64,000 nucleotides of DNA from Owenia fusiformis (Eukaryota > Annelida > Polychaeta > Sabellida > Oweniidae). The DNA lies in the NCBI GenBank assembly GCA_903813345.2, contig CAIIXF020000010.1, forward strand, positions 11,659,181 to 11,723,180, written 5' to 3'. A program made the position numbers and the translations under genes. Shown piece by piece: positions 23,050-34,522 of this stretch (positions within the stretch are counted from its first letter, which is position 1; each line of letters begins with the position of its first letter). The notes beneath the pieces were generated by a model, which worked only from the letters and a program-made list of their open reading frames with translations, ran no database searches and was not told the DNA's origin.

Positions 23050-23218
23050 TTGTTATGCCATCGTGAAATCGTAAACTTTATTGACATCTAAGACAATTTA
23101 ATTAACTTTGCTTGATTTCAGCATTCTTCCATCTTTGGAGCAGTTGTCATCACTTTCTCAATAACCTCAACATGTACATTAGACGCCTTCGCATCTAGAT
23201 GTCACAACAAACCTAAAC
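23050..23218 (+). pseudogene. Decayed duplicate of the SEL1L3 last exon and its acceptor
   Basis: Aligns by eye to 9834-9990: both have the intron end (AGACAATT[T/A]AATTAAC...TTGATTTCAG) and the exon start (CATCTTTGGAGCAGTTGTC). The copy lacks about 14 bp in the middle of the membrane-segment codons and the frame is lost, so it cannot encode the same tail. It lies about 13.2 kb downstream with the WAP gene and the Tc1 element between. Confidence 0.75.
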
Positions 23219-23888
23219 ATAATTATGAAAATAGTTCCCGACAACCTACTTGAATATGTACAGACATGATAGAAATTGTGCTAAAAACACCATTTGTGAA
23301 ATTCAAACCTAAGATGTTCTACCGACTGGGCTACCTGAACTTCAGAAGGAAAATTTTGAGAAAACCACATGTTAGAAGCACCTCATCTTTTGCGAAAATT
23401 AATTAACTAGGATATTGCCATAGTTTTACATCGCGAAAGACAAGATTGGAATACGGGAATGTTTATATTAGAATAAGCCCCATGGGTAAATAACTATAAT
23501 ATTCTTAGCTTCGAAAAAGCCTAAATCCATTTTAAAGTTAACAACGGGGTATTTACAACACGTCATACTTAGAATACAATAGGTTTAAGAATCCCTCAAT
23601 TTGCAACTTGTCGAGAAATCATGGAAATGTACCCCCAGACGATTCATTTCCCTCCCTTACACATATCCTTATCTTGTAGAGACTATCCTGTTGTCGTTTA
23701 AATCTCAATGATCCAATAAATATTTAAACACTCACTGCGTGTCTTATCCCACTGATTAGAGCGTTTTACCACAGAGATAATATCAACTTACCAACCTCCA
23801 GACTCCATCCCAGGCCTCGCGGGACCCTCTCTTCAATTATTGTCAGCCAGTCTACATTCATTCTAGTGTATGGGTTGAGTACGCTATG

Positions 23889-24231
23889 TACAGGGTGAGC
23901 CAGAAAGGTAACCCAAACAAATGTTTATAACTCAGTCATTCAGCATAGGTTTAAAGTCATATTTGACACAACTAAACCTTGTTCAATGTTTTCATTCTAC
24001 CAAGTTTTCATTGGTCTATTCTACGATTTTATGGCTATTTTACAAAACATGCTCAAAATGCCGTTCACATCTCTGGATGCAAACATTCAGTGAAGTTGTT
24101 TGCTCATAGATATATTGTGTAAAGGCTCTAATTTTCACTCTAATCTCTTTTTTCAACTCGCTGATACTTCTAAGCCACTTCTGGATGACATACTTATTTA
24201 CACATGATTGGCTTTCTTGGCTCACTCTGTA
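23889..24231 (-). mobile_element. Internally deleted mariner/IS630-type element
   Basis: Inverted ends TACAGGGTGAGCCAGAAAGG (left) and CTTTCTTGGCTCACTCTGTA (right) start and finish with TA. The minus-strand frame 24225-24040 encodes the extreme C-terminus of an IS630/mariner-like transposase: basic helix, then SLNVCIQRCERHFEHVL and stop, matching the family CIxxxGxHFEHxL ending. Everything upstream, including the catalytic core, is gone. Confidence 0.75.
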
Positions 24232-24568
24232 TCTACTTTATAAAATCACTGTTGATATATTGCCTAGTAATCTATTAAGTAAGACAGAAGAAGGCGTAGA
24301 CAAAATAATTAACTTATCACATATTATTATAGTACATAAAATAATATATTTGTAGCCTCTGCTGATTTAAATTATATTACATCCACGGTGTCTTATATTG
24401 CACTATTGTTCATTGAGTATTATCATTTAGTACATCTTTGTATCCGAGGCATTCCCCGCCCCCTCCCTAGTTGAGTATATTGGCTTAAAGGGACATTTCT
24501 ATTGTAATGAACAGCGTATTGTTTTGTTTGGCATCTGCTTGGAGACCAATATGCGGGGGAGGATGTCA

Positions 24569-24577
24569 TATATAAAG
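24569..24577 (+). promoter_or_regulatory. Putative TATA box of the RFamide precursor gene
   Basis: TATATAAAG lies 118 bp before the predicted ATG at 24695. That spacing would give a 5' leader of about 90 nt contained in the first exon. No other core element could be seen. Confidence 0.4.
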
Positions 24578-24694
24578 TAGTACAAATGCAAATAAAAACA
24601 CACATATCATTGAGCATTCAGATGCAGAATCCTTTATAATATCTATAGATGCCAAACTTGACTTGAGTGAGTAAGAACATCTTAGTTAGGAATC

Positions 24695-27600
24695 ATGAAA
24701 CAACTCACATCAGTTATGACTCTGCTTTTGCAAAGTACTTTGACATTATTTTTAGTGCTGTGTTCCACAGAGATAAGGGTAGACGCCTTCACAGTTTCGT
24801 CAGACAAAGAATTGAAAGATATTTTAAAAGATGTTATACAAAATGTATTATTGGAATCTTCGCCAACATTTCAACTAGACAATAGAAATACAGGTAACAA
24901 CATTTTTATATACATTTATATTTAAACAAAAGGAGTGGTATCGATATGGAGAACTGAATTCAACACTGTTTTTCTCTTAAACCAATCATTGAAAACATTC
25001 TGTAAAAAACACGGTATTTTATGTAATGTTGACTGATTGACAACAATTTAATGCGAAAATAATTTAGAAATATTTTATATAACTGTTTTTGTTAACATTT
25101 TTTGTTTTTTAGTGCAATTGTTTTTGCTCCTTTCTACCAATTCTTGAGAATGAAATAAAATGTCTTTCCGAACCTTGTTGGAACAAAATAGCATGTTTTA
25201 GACCTCTCAATATTATAGTTATACAAAGGAATTTTTGGTTGATTTTAAAAAGTATTCCAAAAATTAAAACAAAATCCCCCCAAAATAGATAAAAATCAAG
25301 ATAAACCTTTTATTTCATTAACAAGATACTTTTTTTAAGTCAACCAAAATTCCCTTTGTACAATTACAATATTGAGAGACCTAAACATGTTGTGTTTATG
25401 TCGTTTTGTTCCAATGAGGTTCGGAAAGATGTTTCATTTCACTCTGGAAACATGATACCCAGAACAAAACAAGTGTTTGACATGTTTTCTAAAACAATAT
25501 AGATGAAAGTATATAATTATATATGTTTTTCAAATTATATTGTTACCATTCAAAAGATGAACATTAAATTGACGATGTGTTAAATTTTTATATTTTTTTA
25601 TGACTAGTTTAAGAGAAAAGTTCTCCATATCGATACTACTCCTTTGCGAGCATTTAATGGGCGAAAGCCAAAGCTAGTAAAGTATTTAATATTCTATTAT
25701 ATGATTACAATATACTGAGAAAATGCATATTTTTGAAAAAAGTAAATTTTTGAGAAAAGGATTTTCAGAAAAATGATTTTTTCTGAAGAAATTTTTGAAA
25801 ATGGAAAAATAGGGGGACGACCATGTGAATATGATATCAATACGGGGACGACTGGTTGAATTTTCAAGATCAGTCATATGGTGTTATTCAACGATTTGAG
25901 TGAAATACAGAAAAAATTCCCGAGAAGGTCTGTATTTCACGATGCGCTAGTGGAGTGAAATACAGACGTTCAAGGGGAAAATATTTTCTGTATTTCACGA
26001 GAAATCATTGAAAACGTTTTTATTCCATTATTACTCATATAAACCCCCCAAAAATCAAGTCCATTTTCTTGGCTTGACCGGAGAAACAGAGCAATCTTCT
26101 TTTTGATCGATATTCCTTCAAATGCTTATTGTATTCTACGGCACGTTTGATTTTCTGTCTTTTCTCTTTAATTTCATCAGCTAGAAGTGCAGTGTAGCGA
26201 AACGTTTTTTGACTTTCGTCTGCCATATCGGATTTTTACGAGTTGATGTACATGCTTCAAAGTGAATTCTTATATTAACAAATGCGTAATTTCTATCCTA
26301 AAATTATGAATTGCGATGATCAAAGTGTCATTTCCTGATATTCAAATTTTCGAGTAAAATGCAAAGATTAACATGCGTTTAGTGAAAACTAATCGCCATT
26401 GATTTTTTCAGAAAGTTGACGTTATTTTCACTCGGTATCCAACGCTATGTGGAAAGTGCGGGTAAATACAAGATATCATTTAAGTCACATGGACCAATCA
26501 GATTGCAGGGAATTTCACCATCATGGAATAAACTTGAGTATTTGATTGAATCAGTAATGTTTCATCCATATTATTTTAATCGCTGTCCACCAGGCAATGG
26601 TTTGGTTGTTTTATTGATTAACATGTTGTTTTTTGTTTATTTTGATTGTTCTGTTGGTAATAAAGTAATGCATTGTTGAGATTATGTTACAATAAAATAT
26701 GTAGGAAGTTTGTCCTCGGTGTTGGGATTATGTCCAACCCCCCCCCCACCCTTATATCGTTGGTCCGTTGGAATATAAACTCAATCTGGCTGTAGTTAGG
26801 TAGCTACATGATATACTGCGGCGTATAGCTATTTTGCGAGAACTAAATTCTTACATGTGCCTACTAGAGTTGTTTCTGAAACCCTCCCTGTTGCGACAAC
26901 AAGTCATTAAGAATGTATTAAATGAAATGAATAAAATAAAAACATCAAAAAGACCAGATTAAGTACACCAAATAACGTGCACGAAACTGAGGAGAACTCG
27001 AAAAATAAGAAGCAACAAAAGCGCGTATGACCGTTTACCCTTAAAGGCCCCATATAAAGTTTAAGCCACTTTGGTTTATATTTCAAAAAGTGTTTTTTAA
27101 GAGACTTTGTCCGAAAAATCGTGAATTTATTCAAAACTGAATTTTAGATCTCACATATATCTTTTAATAAGCGATAATTCACACCAATGCGTAGCATGCA
27201 TAAAAATAAGCGATGCATCCATACACGAAAGTGTTTCAGAGAAAAATGCATTCTAAAATTTTGGTTCTCATTGAAACCAATGTAAGTAATACTTAAAACA
27301 AAACATATTGTTCTTTTCAACCTAGTAAACAATCAACATTGGTTTATTTTAAAAGTTTGGCATATTTAGAAAAAATTGACTTAAAAAATTTTGAAACAAT
27401 TTTGCACCCTAAATGACATGACGATGATGTCACTAAGGGTGCATTTTTTATATGCTAAATATTAAATTGGCACGTTGCATACTAGTATGATATTTTGTTA
27501 TTGAAACAGTATGTTCTTTGTTTAATCTTCACAGTGGTGTTATTAAAAATTAGTATGTTTTGCACTAGTGGAATATTGATGATTTAAAAATTTCAACTTT

Positions 27601-29399
27601 TAATTGAAAAATGCTGGGGGAAAAAAGCTGACAACTTTTTCCCTCAATTTTTCAAAAATCTCTAAAATAACTTTTAAATCATGAGAAATAGTAAATGAGT
27701 GATAAAAACATAGGATGGGGCCTTTAAATATACAGTGACGTCTCTTGAATCAAACTACTTGAAAGTTTCTTGAAATATGAATGACTGAATTTTCTAGAAT
27801 TGGCCCCTATATCAAATATATTAACTTCTGTGTTTGTAATATTTTGTTGGTATATTATGGATCTATTTTAGGTTTAACTCTAAAAGGACTATTGCTTACA
27901 GTGCCAGAAGTTGAACAACGCGGTGAAAGGCAGCATCATAAGTCAATCGCAGAATTTCCAATATACAAAAGTGAGTTGATTCTGACCAATTGCAAATTCC
28001 TTATATATCTGATTCTCTATCATTGCTTACAATATCACTTTAAAATCAAAATTCTTATAAAATCACTGTAACGTTTTCATTATCAGCTGCATTTCCTATT
28101 TTCCCTTGTTTTTGTTTCATAAATATAAGCTTATAAGACAACACAGTATTTCCAGGTAGTATGAATGGTGCAAAACACTGCGCTTTACAAATTCTTTACA
28201 ACACCGACCCCCTATTGGACTACATGTTGAGACCTCTTCATGTTTTATAGATTTCCTATCTATTGTTATTGAGGAAAATGATATATTAATCATATAGTCT
28301 ATCAAGAGGAGATTACCTTGTAGTGCACGTTATTGACCTCATAAATAAATCTTCCGCGTAAACCGTATCGTATAGTATACAACTTCCCACCTTATTTTAT
28401 TTCATGGCCTTCACATAATTTGTACCAAATCTTTGGCATTGTCGTGAAAATAATTTAATCACAGATTCAATGAATTGTGGGTAATTTAATACACTTGTGT
28501 CTTTAATATCAAGCCTTTAAATCCGTGCTCCCGCCCTCATTCAAAGTCTTATACAAGACCCTCGTGCTTAGAATCGCCCACAACTTATTGACCCCAGGCC
28601 ATCTAGCGATTTTCTAAGAAAGTATAAATTGGGAAACAATCCCAACATTTTAACTTAGCATCAGGTGCTACACAACATATCGGAAATCAATGACGACGCT
28701 TTATTGTAAATAGTTTGATATACATACATGTATCTGACAGATACCAGGTGTTTTAACGTCTTCCTCGATGCCAGTAGATAGTTACCAATTTCACCACCAG
28801 GTGGCTAATTCGGATCAGATAACATGGCAGATATATTAGAAATTCGAATATTCCTCAGTTTAAGAGAATCAATTTTCATATTACCCTTATGTACCTGATA
28901 ATTAAAAGATGCCCTATAAAAAGTATTATCCATCCAATGTAAGAAAATATGTTTCACTTTTTGTGGTTTTATAACATGGGGTATATGGGGAATCTCCCCG
29001 ACATAAAACTCACATTTTCAAAGAAAGTTAAATTTTTAAAAAAGTAGATAAACAATTTTTGAAACACATTTGGATATGTAATTTTACATGTAGATTTCGA
29101 ATATGATATCTAGTCTATTTTAAATTTTACTTTAATTACCCTGTCCCTTTTTATTCTAGTGTGTGCACCCATTCCGATACGTAAATACCCCTATGGAGTC
29201 GATAATGAAATGTTCATGTTCGTTGCCCATTTGCTATACATTGTTAAGGTTTGCATATACTCTCATTTCAGGGGCAGGTATGCGGGGAGACATACCAGCC
29301 AGTAAATTTGATGCCCTCATCCGCAAACTTTTGGGTCTATCGGGGAAATCAGATGATGACATAGGAAGAGCAATTCAGATCAGATTTGGAAGAAAATAG
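24695..29399 (+). CDS. Candidate RFamide neuropeptide precursor (3 exons)
   Basis: Exons 24695-24893, 27872-27970 and 29272-29399, with GT/AG borders and phase-1 introns throughout; 141 residues. The N-terminus is a signal peptide (LLLQSTLTLFLVLCSTEI, cleavage perhaps after VDA). A basic pair KR is created across the last junction (PIYKR, then AGMRGDIP). The precursor ends AIQIRFGRK-stop: Phe, an amidation Gly, and a dibasic Arg-Lys. Processing at KR and RK followed by amidation would yield a 38-residue peptide ending QIRF-amide; an internal RK (residues 17-18) or the single R before AIQIRF could give shorter forms. I cannot place it in a named family: it lacks the RPRF end and paired tyrosines of neuropeptide F. 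Secretion and regulated processing are inferred. Confidence 0.7.
24928..25645. mobile_element. ~718-bp foldback element in RFamide-gene intron 1
   Basis: The left end AAAGGAGTGGTATCGATATGG is matched by CCATATCGATACTACTCCTTT at the right. Inner arms also pair (for example CTTTCCGAACCTTGTTGGAAC with GTTCCAATGAGGTTCGGAAAG). No coding capacity. A clean target duplication was not found. Confidence 0.7.
25897..26010. repeat. TGAAATACAGA inverted/direct repeat cluster
   Basis: Four occurrences of TGAAATACAGA or its reverse complement TCTGTATTTCA within about 110 bp, arranged so the segment can form alternative hairpins. Likely a transposon relic. Confidence 0.5.
26035..26226 (-). other. Short lysine-rich open frame, status unknown
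   Basis: A 63-codon frame starting MADESQKTFRYTALLADEI and continuing with a charged helical stretch (KRQKIKRAVEYNKHLKEY). It looks more protein-like than its surroundings but has no signal peptide, no recognised domain and no clear splice sites. It may be a transposon-derived fragment within the RFamide-gene intron. Confidence 0.2.
27045..27723. mobile_element. TTAA-flanked DNA transposon derivative, ~680 bp
   Basis: Ends AGGCCCCAT and ATGGGGCCT are inverted repeats, each bordered by TTAA (27041-27044 and 27724-27727). A TTAA duplication is typical of piggyBac and Kolobok elements. No transposase frame remains. It lies 150 bp upstream of the second exon of the RFamide precursor gene. Confidence 0.7.
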
Positions 29400-31080
29400 T
29401 GCTCCGATTCTCCGAGCCATTTTAGGCTGCACCGGCGCTCTACAGTCGATACCATGGTGGATAAAGTAGAAATCGAGACTGTCTTGGATTCTAAGAAAAC
29501 TAGGACGTAATTTACAAATTTGACGTTCAGCAACGTGCCCAGAGACAAGTGTTCACTAGAGAGGAGGAGTCACCAAGACAGGTTTTATTGTACATCCCCT
29601 GTGAAGAGTTTTCATTTCTTTACAACTCATTTATCTATGATGATAAATATATGAAAAATGCCTACATTCGAACTGTTACAGTTTTTGACTTAGTTAAGAA
29701 TTTGCTCAAATGGCCAATGCTTCTGAATGATGAGTTGCAATCATTCCCGTCGTAAATATAGCCAGCATTTTCTTTCCCGGGTAATTTAACTGAGTTGTAT
29801 TTTCCTATCCAAGCTTGCTTTCTACATTTTTGGTATTTTGATTTGAATATGCAATCTTATATTATTAGTATTGGTATTAGTAAAAATTTATTACGACGTA
29901 TTATCACTAATAAGGCATTCTTAGTTCACCGACAATGACCGTAATTGTGTGATGCAATAATTCAACAACACGATAAAAACCTGATCATAAACATTCAAAA
30001 TCAGAAATGAAATGGTGTTGAGGTGTACAACTATTACTTTACCACACATTATTCTCTTACTATTTGGACATGTACAACCGAAAGTGTACGGAGTTCCGCG
30101 TGAGCACTGAGCATTCCCAGCCTGGGATTCCAAGTGAACGCAGTCCATTATGGATTACAATCATACCCGCAGTGGTCGGTCTGGCGGACATGAAATCAAA
30201 ATTTAACTACTGTTTTAACTATATCTGGAAAACTGGTCAATTTCCATTCAACATATGAGTAATAACAATGGATACAGAGTACCTCCTTTGTCATCATAGG
30301 GAGTATCTTCTTGTTAAACTATTTGTTTTGCCCACCGACGCCCACCACCGTCTGTACCAAGGTTTTCAAACGGTGAGCCCACACGGCCTATTAGTGTGAC
30401 AGCTCCATATATGCCAAACAGTCATGTTTCAATGGTAACATCTTTCTCGGGTTCAATTAAGTGAATCTGATAAAGGCGTTGATATTGTAAGATATGTTTA
30501 ATAGGGAGGTTAAGTTGTACACCTTTTTAAGAGAACTTGTAATTGAGCGTGTAATATTAGACCCCCATGGATTACCGCCCCGCTCTCATTTTACTTTCTA
30601 ATGGCCCTAAATTCAATTAGTTTCAGGAAACTTTTTATACTCAATCGGCCAAGTAAACACTTCAAATGGGACAACAAATCCATATAGGACTATAATTCTA
30701 CACGTTCACATACACGTTTTTTAAAAAGCGTTTAATATAACAGCCCTAATTCTCTAAAGGCGGAGTTATTTAATGCGGTAATATAGCTTGACGCTCGTTA
30801 ACAACATTGTTTATTTCTAAACACCAACTAATACATGTATCTACTTTATATAAAAGGCAATAAAGATGTGCATGCGTAGAATATTCTATCATTCTAATTC
30901 TGCAAGCCTATTATAGAATTAGTCATATATATAATATGTACGTACTACGACATGAATACAGTAATAAAAAATCCGAATGTGTATTTTAATGTATCGCAAT
31001 CATATGCGGTGAAGAATAAGAACGCATGATAGAATGTTGTTTTAGAACTGTTGCCATGGATACCTGGATACCAGCAAAAT
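29400..31080. other. 1.7 kb with no recognised gene
   Basis: The first part is presumably the 3' untranslated region of the RFamide gene. A minus-strand stretch at 30148-30030 with spaced cysteines (CVHLES, QCSRG, GCTCPNS) drew attention, but it lacks convincing splice borders and I make no call. Confidence 0.4.
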
Positions 31081-31081
31081 G

Positions 31082-31087
31082 TTTATT
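31082..31087 (-). terminator. Poly-A signal AATAAA for the 31.1-kb gene
   Basis: TTTATT on the plus strand is AATAAA on the minus strand, about 50 bp past the stop codon at 31137. Confidence 0.6.
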
Positions 31088-31136
31088 GAACATGACAGTT
31101 TGAACGCGTAATCTATCCTTCGTATATTATCTATGG

Positions 31137-31613
31137 TCAAAAAGTATTGTTCAATTTTGACTGCATTTCTTTGATTCGCTCAAGTCCTTCTGCTATACGA
31201 TGCTGCAGCTTCTCAGATTTTACTTGCATATTTTTTACAAAATCTTTGTGTCCATTTGACCGATTCTGCTCAACCTGGCCAAGTTTCTTAATACCATTGA
31301 GTATGTAATTATTAAGATCATCAGCGTCCTCGTCAACAGGGTTCTTCACCAGTATCTCACTTTCGTTAAAGAATGCGTTCATTGCGTCATTTTGCCTTCT
31401 TCTGAGAGCTCGAAGGCGTTCGTGGACTTTCCTTTTTTCTTCAGATATATCCTCAAATGGTTCAGGAGCTTTCTTATGGAAGTCATGTTTGTTGAAATAG
31501 CCAATATCATCTAACTGTTTAGTGGCAATGTAATCGTATAGGACCCAAAACAACCCTGTACCAATTCCAATCGCTATGATTTTTCTGTAACTCATCAATT
31601 TTCGAATTACCAT
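31137..31613 (-). CDS. Single-exon type II membrane protein with coiled coil, unknown function
   Basis: 158 codons on the minus strand with no intron. Near the N-terminus is a hydrophobic segment (KIIAIGIGTGLFWVLYDYIA) after a short basic stretch, predicting a signal anchor with the rest outside the cytosol. After a charged linker (about residues 45-75, EEKRKVHERLRALRRRQN) the C-terminal third is helical with heptad-like character (VKSEKLQHRIAEGLERIKEM). A canonical AATAAA follows the stop by about 50 bp, which supports a real transcription unit. The layout recalls the anchor and stem of Golgi glycosyltransferases such as polypeptide GalNAc-transferases, but there is no catalytic domain, so it could be a small independent protein or a truncated copy. 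ATG 31613 was chosen; the ATG at codon 7 is an alternative. Confidence 0.6.
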   Translation of the reverse strand: MVIRKLMSYRKIIAIGIGTGLFWVLYDYIATKQLDDIGYFNKHDFHKKAPEPFEDISEEKRKVHERLRALRRRQNDAMNAFFNESEILVKNPVDEDADDLNNYILNGIKKLGQVEQNRSNGHKDFVKNMQVKSEKLQHRIAEGLERIKEMQSKLNNTF

Positions 31614-32049
31614 TTTGGATTTTTTAGAATTGACGTGCTACATGTATGTGCAACTTCTTAGTAATAGGAATGTAGTCATGATAAGTGTATTGATTCAATT
31701 GCTTTAATTCTTCATTTTTATTCAATTAAAATTGATTTTAAGGTTTTTATGGAAATAAAAGAACAGATGCTCAAGAAGTGATTGAATTATCATACAGCTC
31801 AATGTAAGGAAGGCATATTATTGACTTAAATTAAGGGAGATAGTTTTACTATATCTAACAATATTTAAATCGTTGCTTTAATTTGAATGAAAATCTTATC
31901 AGCCCTAGTTGATATTATAGACATCTTAATTTTCCAATAATTGCAATGTTTGTCTGAATGTCTGTACGATTATCTCCTTTATTTACTTTTTTATTTTGAC
32001 CAAACATTTTAATTTATATTTCTGTCATTCTCGTGCACTGGTTTATAAA

Positions 32050-32757
32050 AGGAGGAGGGAAAGTATCGCAACAGATTTCGGACAGTCATATGTTAGATTT
32101 TGACTATTTTCTGAGGTGCTAAACAGGTGCATATTTTAGGCCAACAGGAAAAGCAGGAAAAGCACTCATAGAGATGATAAAATAATTTCGACTTTGAGAC
32201 AGGGAAGATGCAAACAACCAACAAACATGTTTTTTCTGAAATGTTATCCTGATTTTCAACCCCTTCCACCCCTGCTTTTTCAATTTTTGTTGCATCAATA
32301 ATCATCCTTAAAGGAATTAGTAATTCCTCTTCGATAAAGTGGAAAACAATATCTCCCATGAAATTTTCCCACAGGGAAAACTCATGCGCTCCGTTGCTTT
32401 CAGCTAATTTTGGTCATCCATAATGGATATCTTTAAAACCCCTGAAGGAATTACTTATTCCTTTAATGGGGTTAAATGTGTGTCAAAACATAAAATACTG
32501 ATGCATCAAAAATTGAAAAATCAGGGGTGGAAGGGGTTGAAATTCGGGACAGTATTTCAGAAAAACATGTGGGTGGGTTGTTTGCATCTTCCCTGTCTCA
32601 AAGTCGAAATTATTTTATCATCTCTATGAGTGTTTTTCCTGTAAGTAATGCATTGACCTAATATATGCACCTGTTTAAATCCTTAGAAAATAGCCAAAAT
32701 CCAACATCTGACTGTCCGAATTAAATCTGTTGCGCTACTTTCCCTCCTTCTTTACAA
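32050..32757. mobile_element. ~700-bp foldback element, GGAGGGAAAGTA ends
   Basis: Left arm (AGGAGGGAAAGTATCGCAAC onward) and right arm (to GTTGCGCTACTTTCCCTCCT) are inverted repeats of about 300 bp, including AGACAGGGAAGATGCAAACA and its complement. A related single arm lies at 45405-45660. No coding capacity. Confidence 0.8.
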
Positions 32758-33480
32758 TGTCGATGTGCTCTAAAATTCCAATAAATTGAAACTTTTCAAA
32801 TATGTTGTCATAAACATGACCCTATTTCACATAAACTTATAACCACCTTAGTCTTTGAAAACAGAATTGTACTACATATTTACATAGGCGTAGCCAGGGG
32901 GGGGGGGGGTGATGGGTGCGATCGCATATAACGAAATGAAGTTTACAAAATACGTAACTAAATCGCTTTATTTCATATCAAGTGTACAGGTCGAGATCTT
33001 TTAGAAACTTTATGGCAAAACACCAGGCAAGAGTTGGAGACTTCCAAGGAAGATACAAGTCTGTCGGACGTTATTGCCTCATCTTTATTAGGAAGGAACG
33101 TTCTTTGTAACTATGTGTAGCCTATATGTAATCTTCGCCAGTCGTTGGCCTGGCTGTTCCCGCACCTTAAGAAACGAAACACAAATAATCAAAGAACTAT
33201 AAATATGTATTTATACATCGAATTTTATCATTGGCTATACATTTGAAGGACGATCGAAAGTTCCGAATACAATCATAAACTAGAACAGTCTTTTATTATA
33301 CCACACAAGTTTGCACTGGGCAGCAATATACACGGTGTTCTACATGTATGCACCCCCTTTAAACGTAAACATGTAGCATTGTCACCCTATTGAAGTTATA
33401 TTTCGTTTTGTTTCTCGTGGAAAGTTACATGAGATTGCAAAATTCAAGAATCAACCGTTGTCCCTGAAAAAGGGATATAA

Positions 33481-34522
33481 TACCAGGTCGTTCAATAAGT
33501 TCATACAAAATCATTCTCATTTTTTTGTTTTTCAATGTTTTTCCTTGAAACTTTCACAAAACATAGAAATTATATCTACTCATTAAAAAACAAAAAATAA
33601 ATTACTTTGTTCTGCTTGGTCAAAAGTTATGGTTGCTATGGTAACCTGTGTTTTGGTCACGCGGGGCAATTTATGACGCGAAAAACTCTTGTGAATTATA
33701 AGTTGCACATGTACACACTATAAAACATTGTATTTTCAAATTGAAGATTCCTACCAAACATGTCACTTCATTGAATGCTCAAAATATTCCCCTTTATACT
33801 GGATGCATACATGTAGTACCTAGCACTTCACCCATTCTTCATATTGAGCCATACAATAACAAGGGAATTTAGTGCGCAAGGCACTCTGGGCAGCTGCAGT
33901 GAGCTCTGTCATGCAAGCATACCGAACACCTCTCAGTTCATCTTTCATCCTATTGAACACCCCAAGTCCAATACAGCCTCATTGGTGAGTATGCACCCTG
34001 GTCTAAAACTCCCATCTGTAGGGTATCCCGGATAGAATCTTGAACCATATTTGCTCGATGGCATGGGACATTGTCTTGGTGAAATAATTTGAAGAAGGGG
34101 TTAATTTTAGGCCGTTTCTTTTGTAGAGCTCGCTCCGGGCGGAACTCGCTTAAGGTGGCGTTAAAGAAATAAACTATGATTATATTACATTACAAATTTA
34201 ATTGTGATGTTATACAACATGTTAGTTGCTACCATTGCAACAATAGCTGTTTTATTCAAAATGAAAGAATAATGTGCTTGCAATTATAACTTTCTCCAAA
34301 CTTTAGACTTAGGATTCACAAACAGAAAAATATTGCCCCGCGTGACCAAAACACGGGTTACCATAGGAACCATAACTTTTGACCAATCAAAATAAAGTAA
34401 TTTATTTTTTGATTTTTAATGAGTATACATTTTTTCTATGTTGTGTGAAAGTTGCAAGGAAAAACATTGAAAAATAAAAAAAATGAGAATGTTTTTGCAT
34501 GAACTTATTGAACGACCTGGTA
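33481..34522 (-). mobile_element. Mariner-type transposon, degenerate
   Basis: Terminal inverted repeats TACCAGGTCGTTCAATAAGT (left) and ACTTATTGAACGACCTGGTA (right) begin and end with TA. The similarity of the arms continues inward for nearly 200 bp, so the ends are unusually long for mariner. Confidence 0.8.
33800..34110 (-). pseudogene. Mariner transposase fragment with frameshift
   Basis: Minus-strand translation shows LFHQDNVPCHRANMVQDSI (the second catalytic-aspartate block, DN.P.H), then LDQGAYSPMRLY, a frame change, and RMKDELRGVRYACMTELTAA followed by AQYEEWVKC-stop, the family C-terminus. The sequence between the catalytic block and the C-terminus is shortened and out of frame. Non-functional. 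Confidence 0.7.

Noticed and set aside
29921-30258. Cysteine-containing frames on both strands
   Set aside because: No convincing acceptor or donor, and no family recognised.
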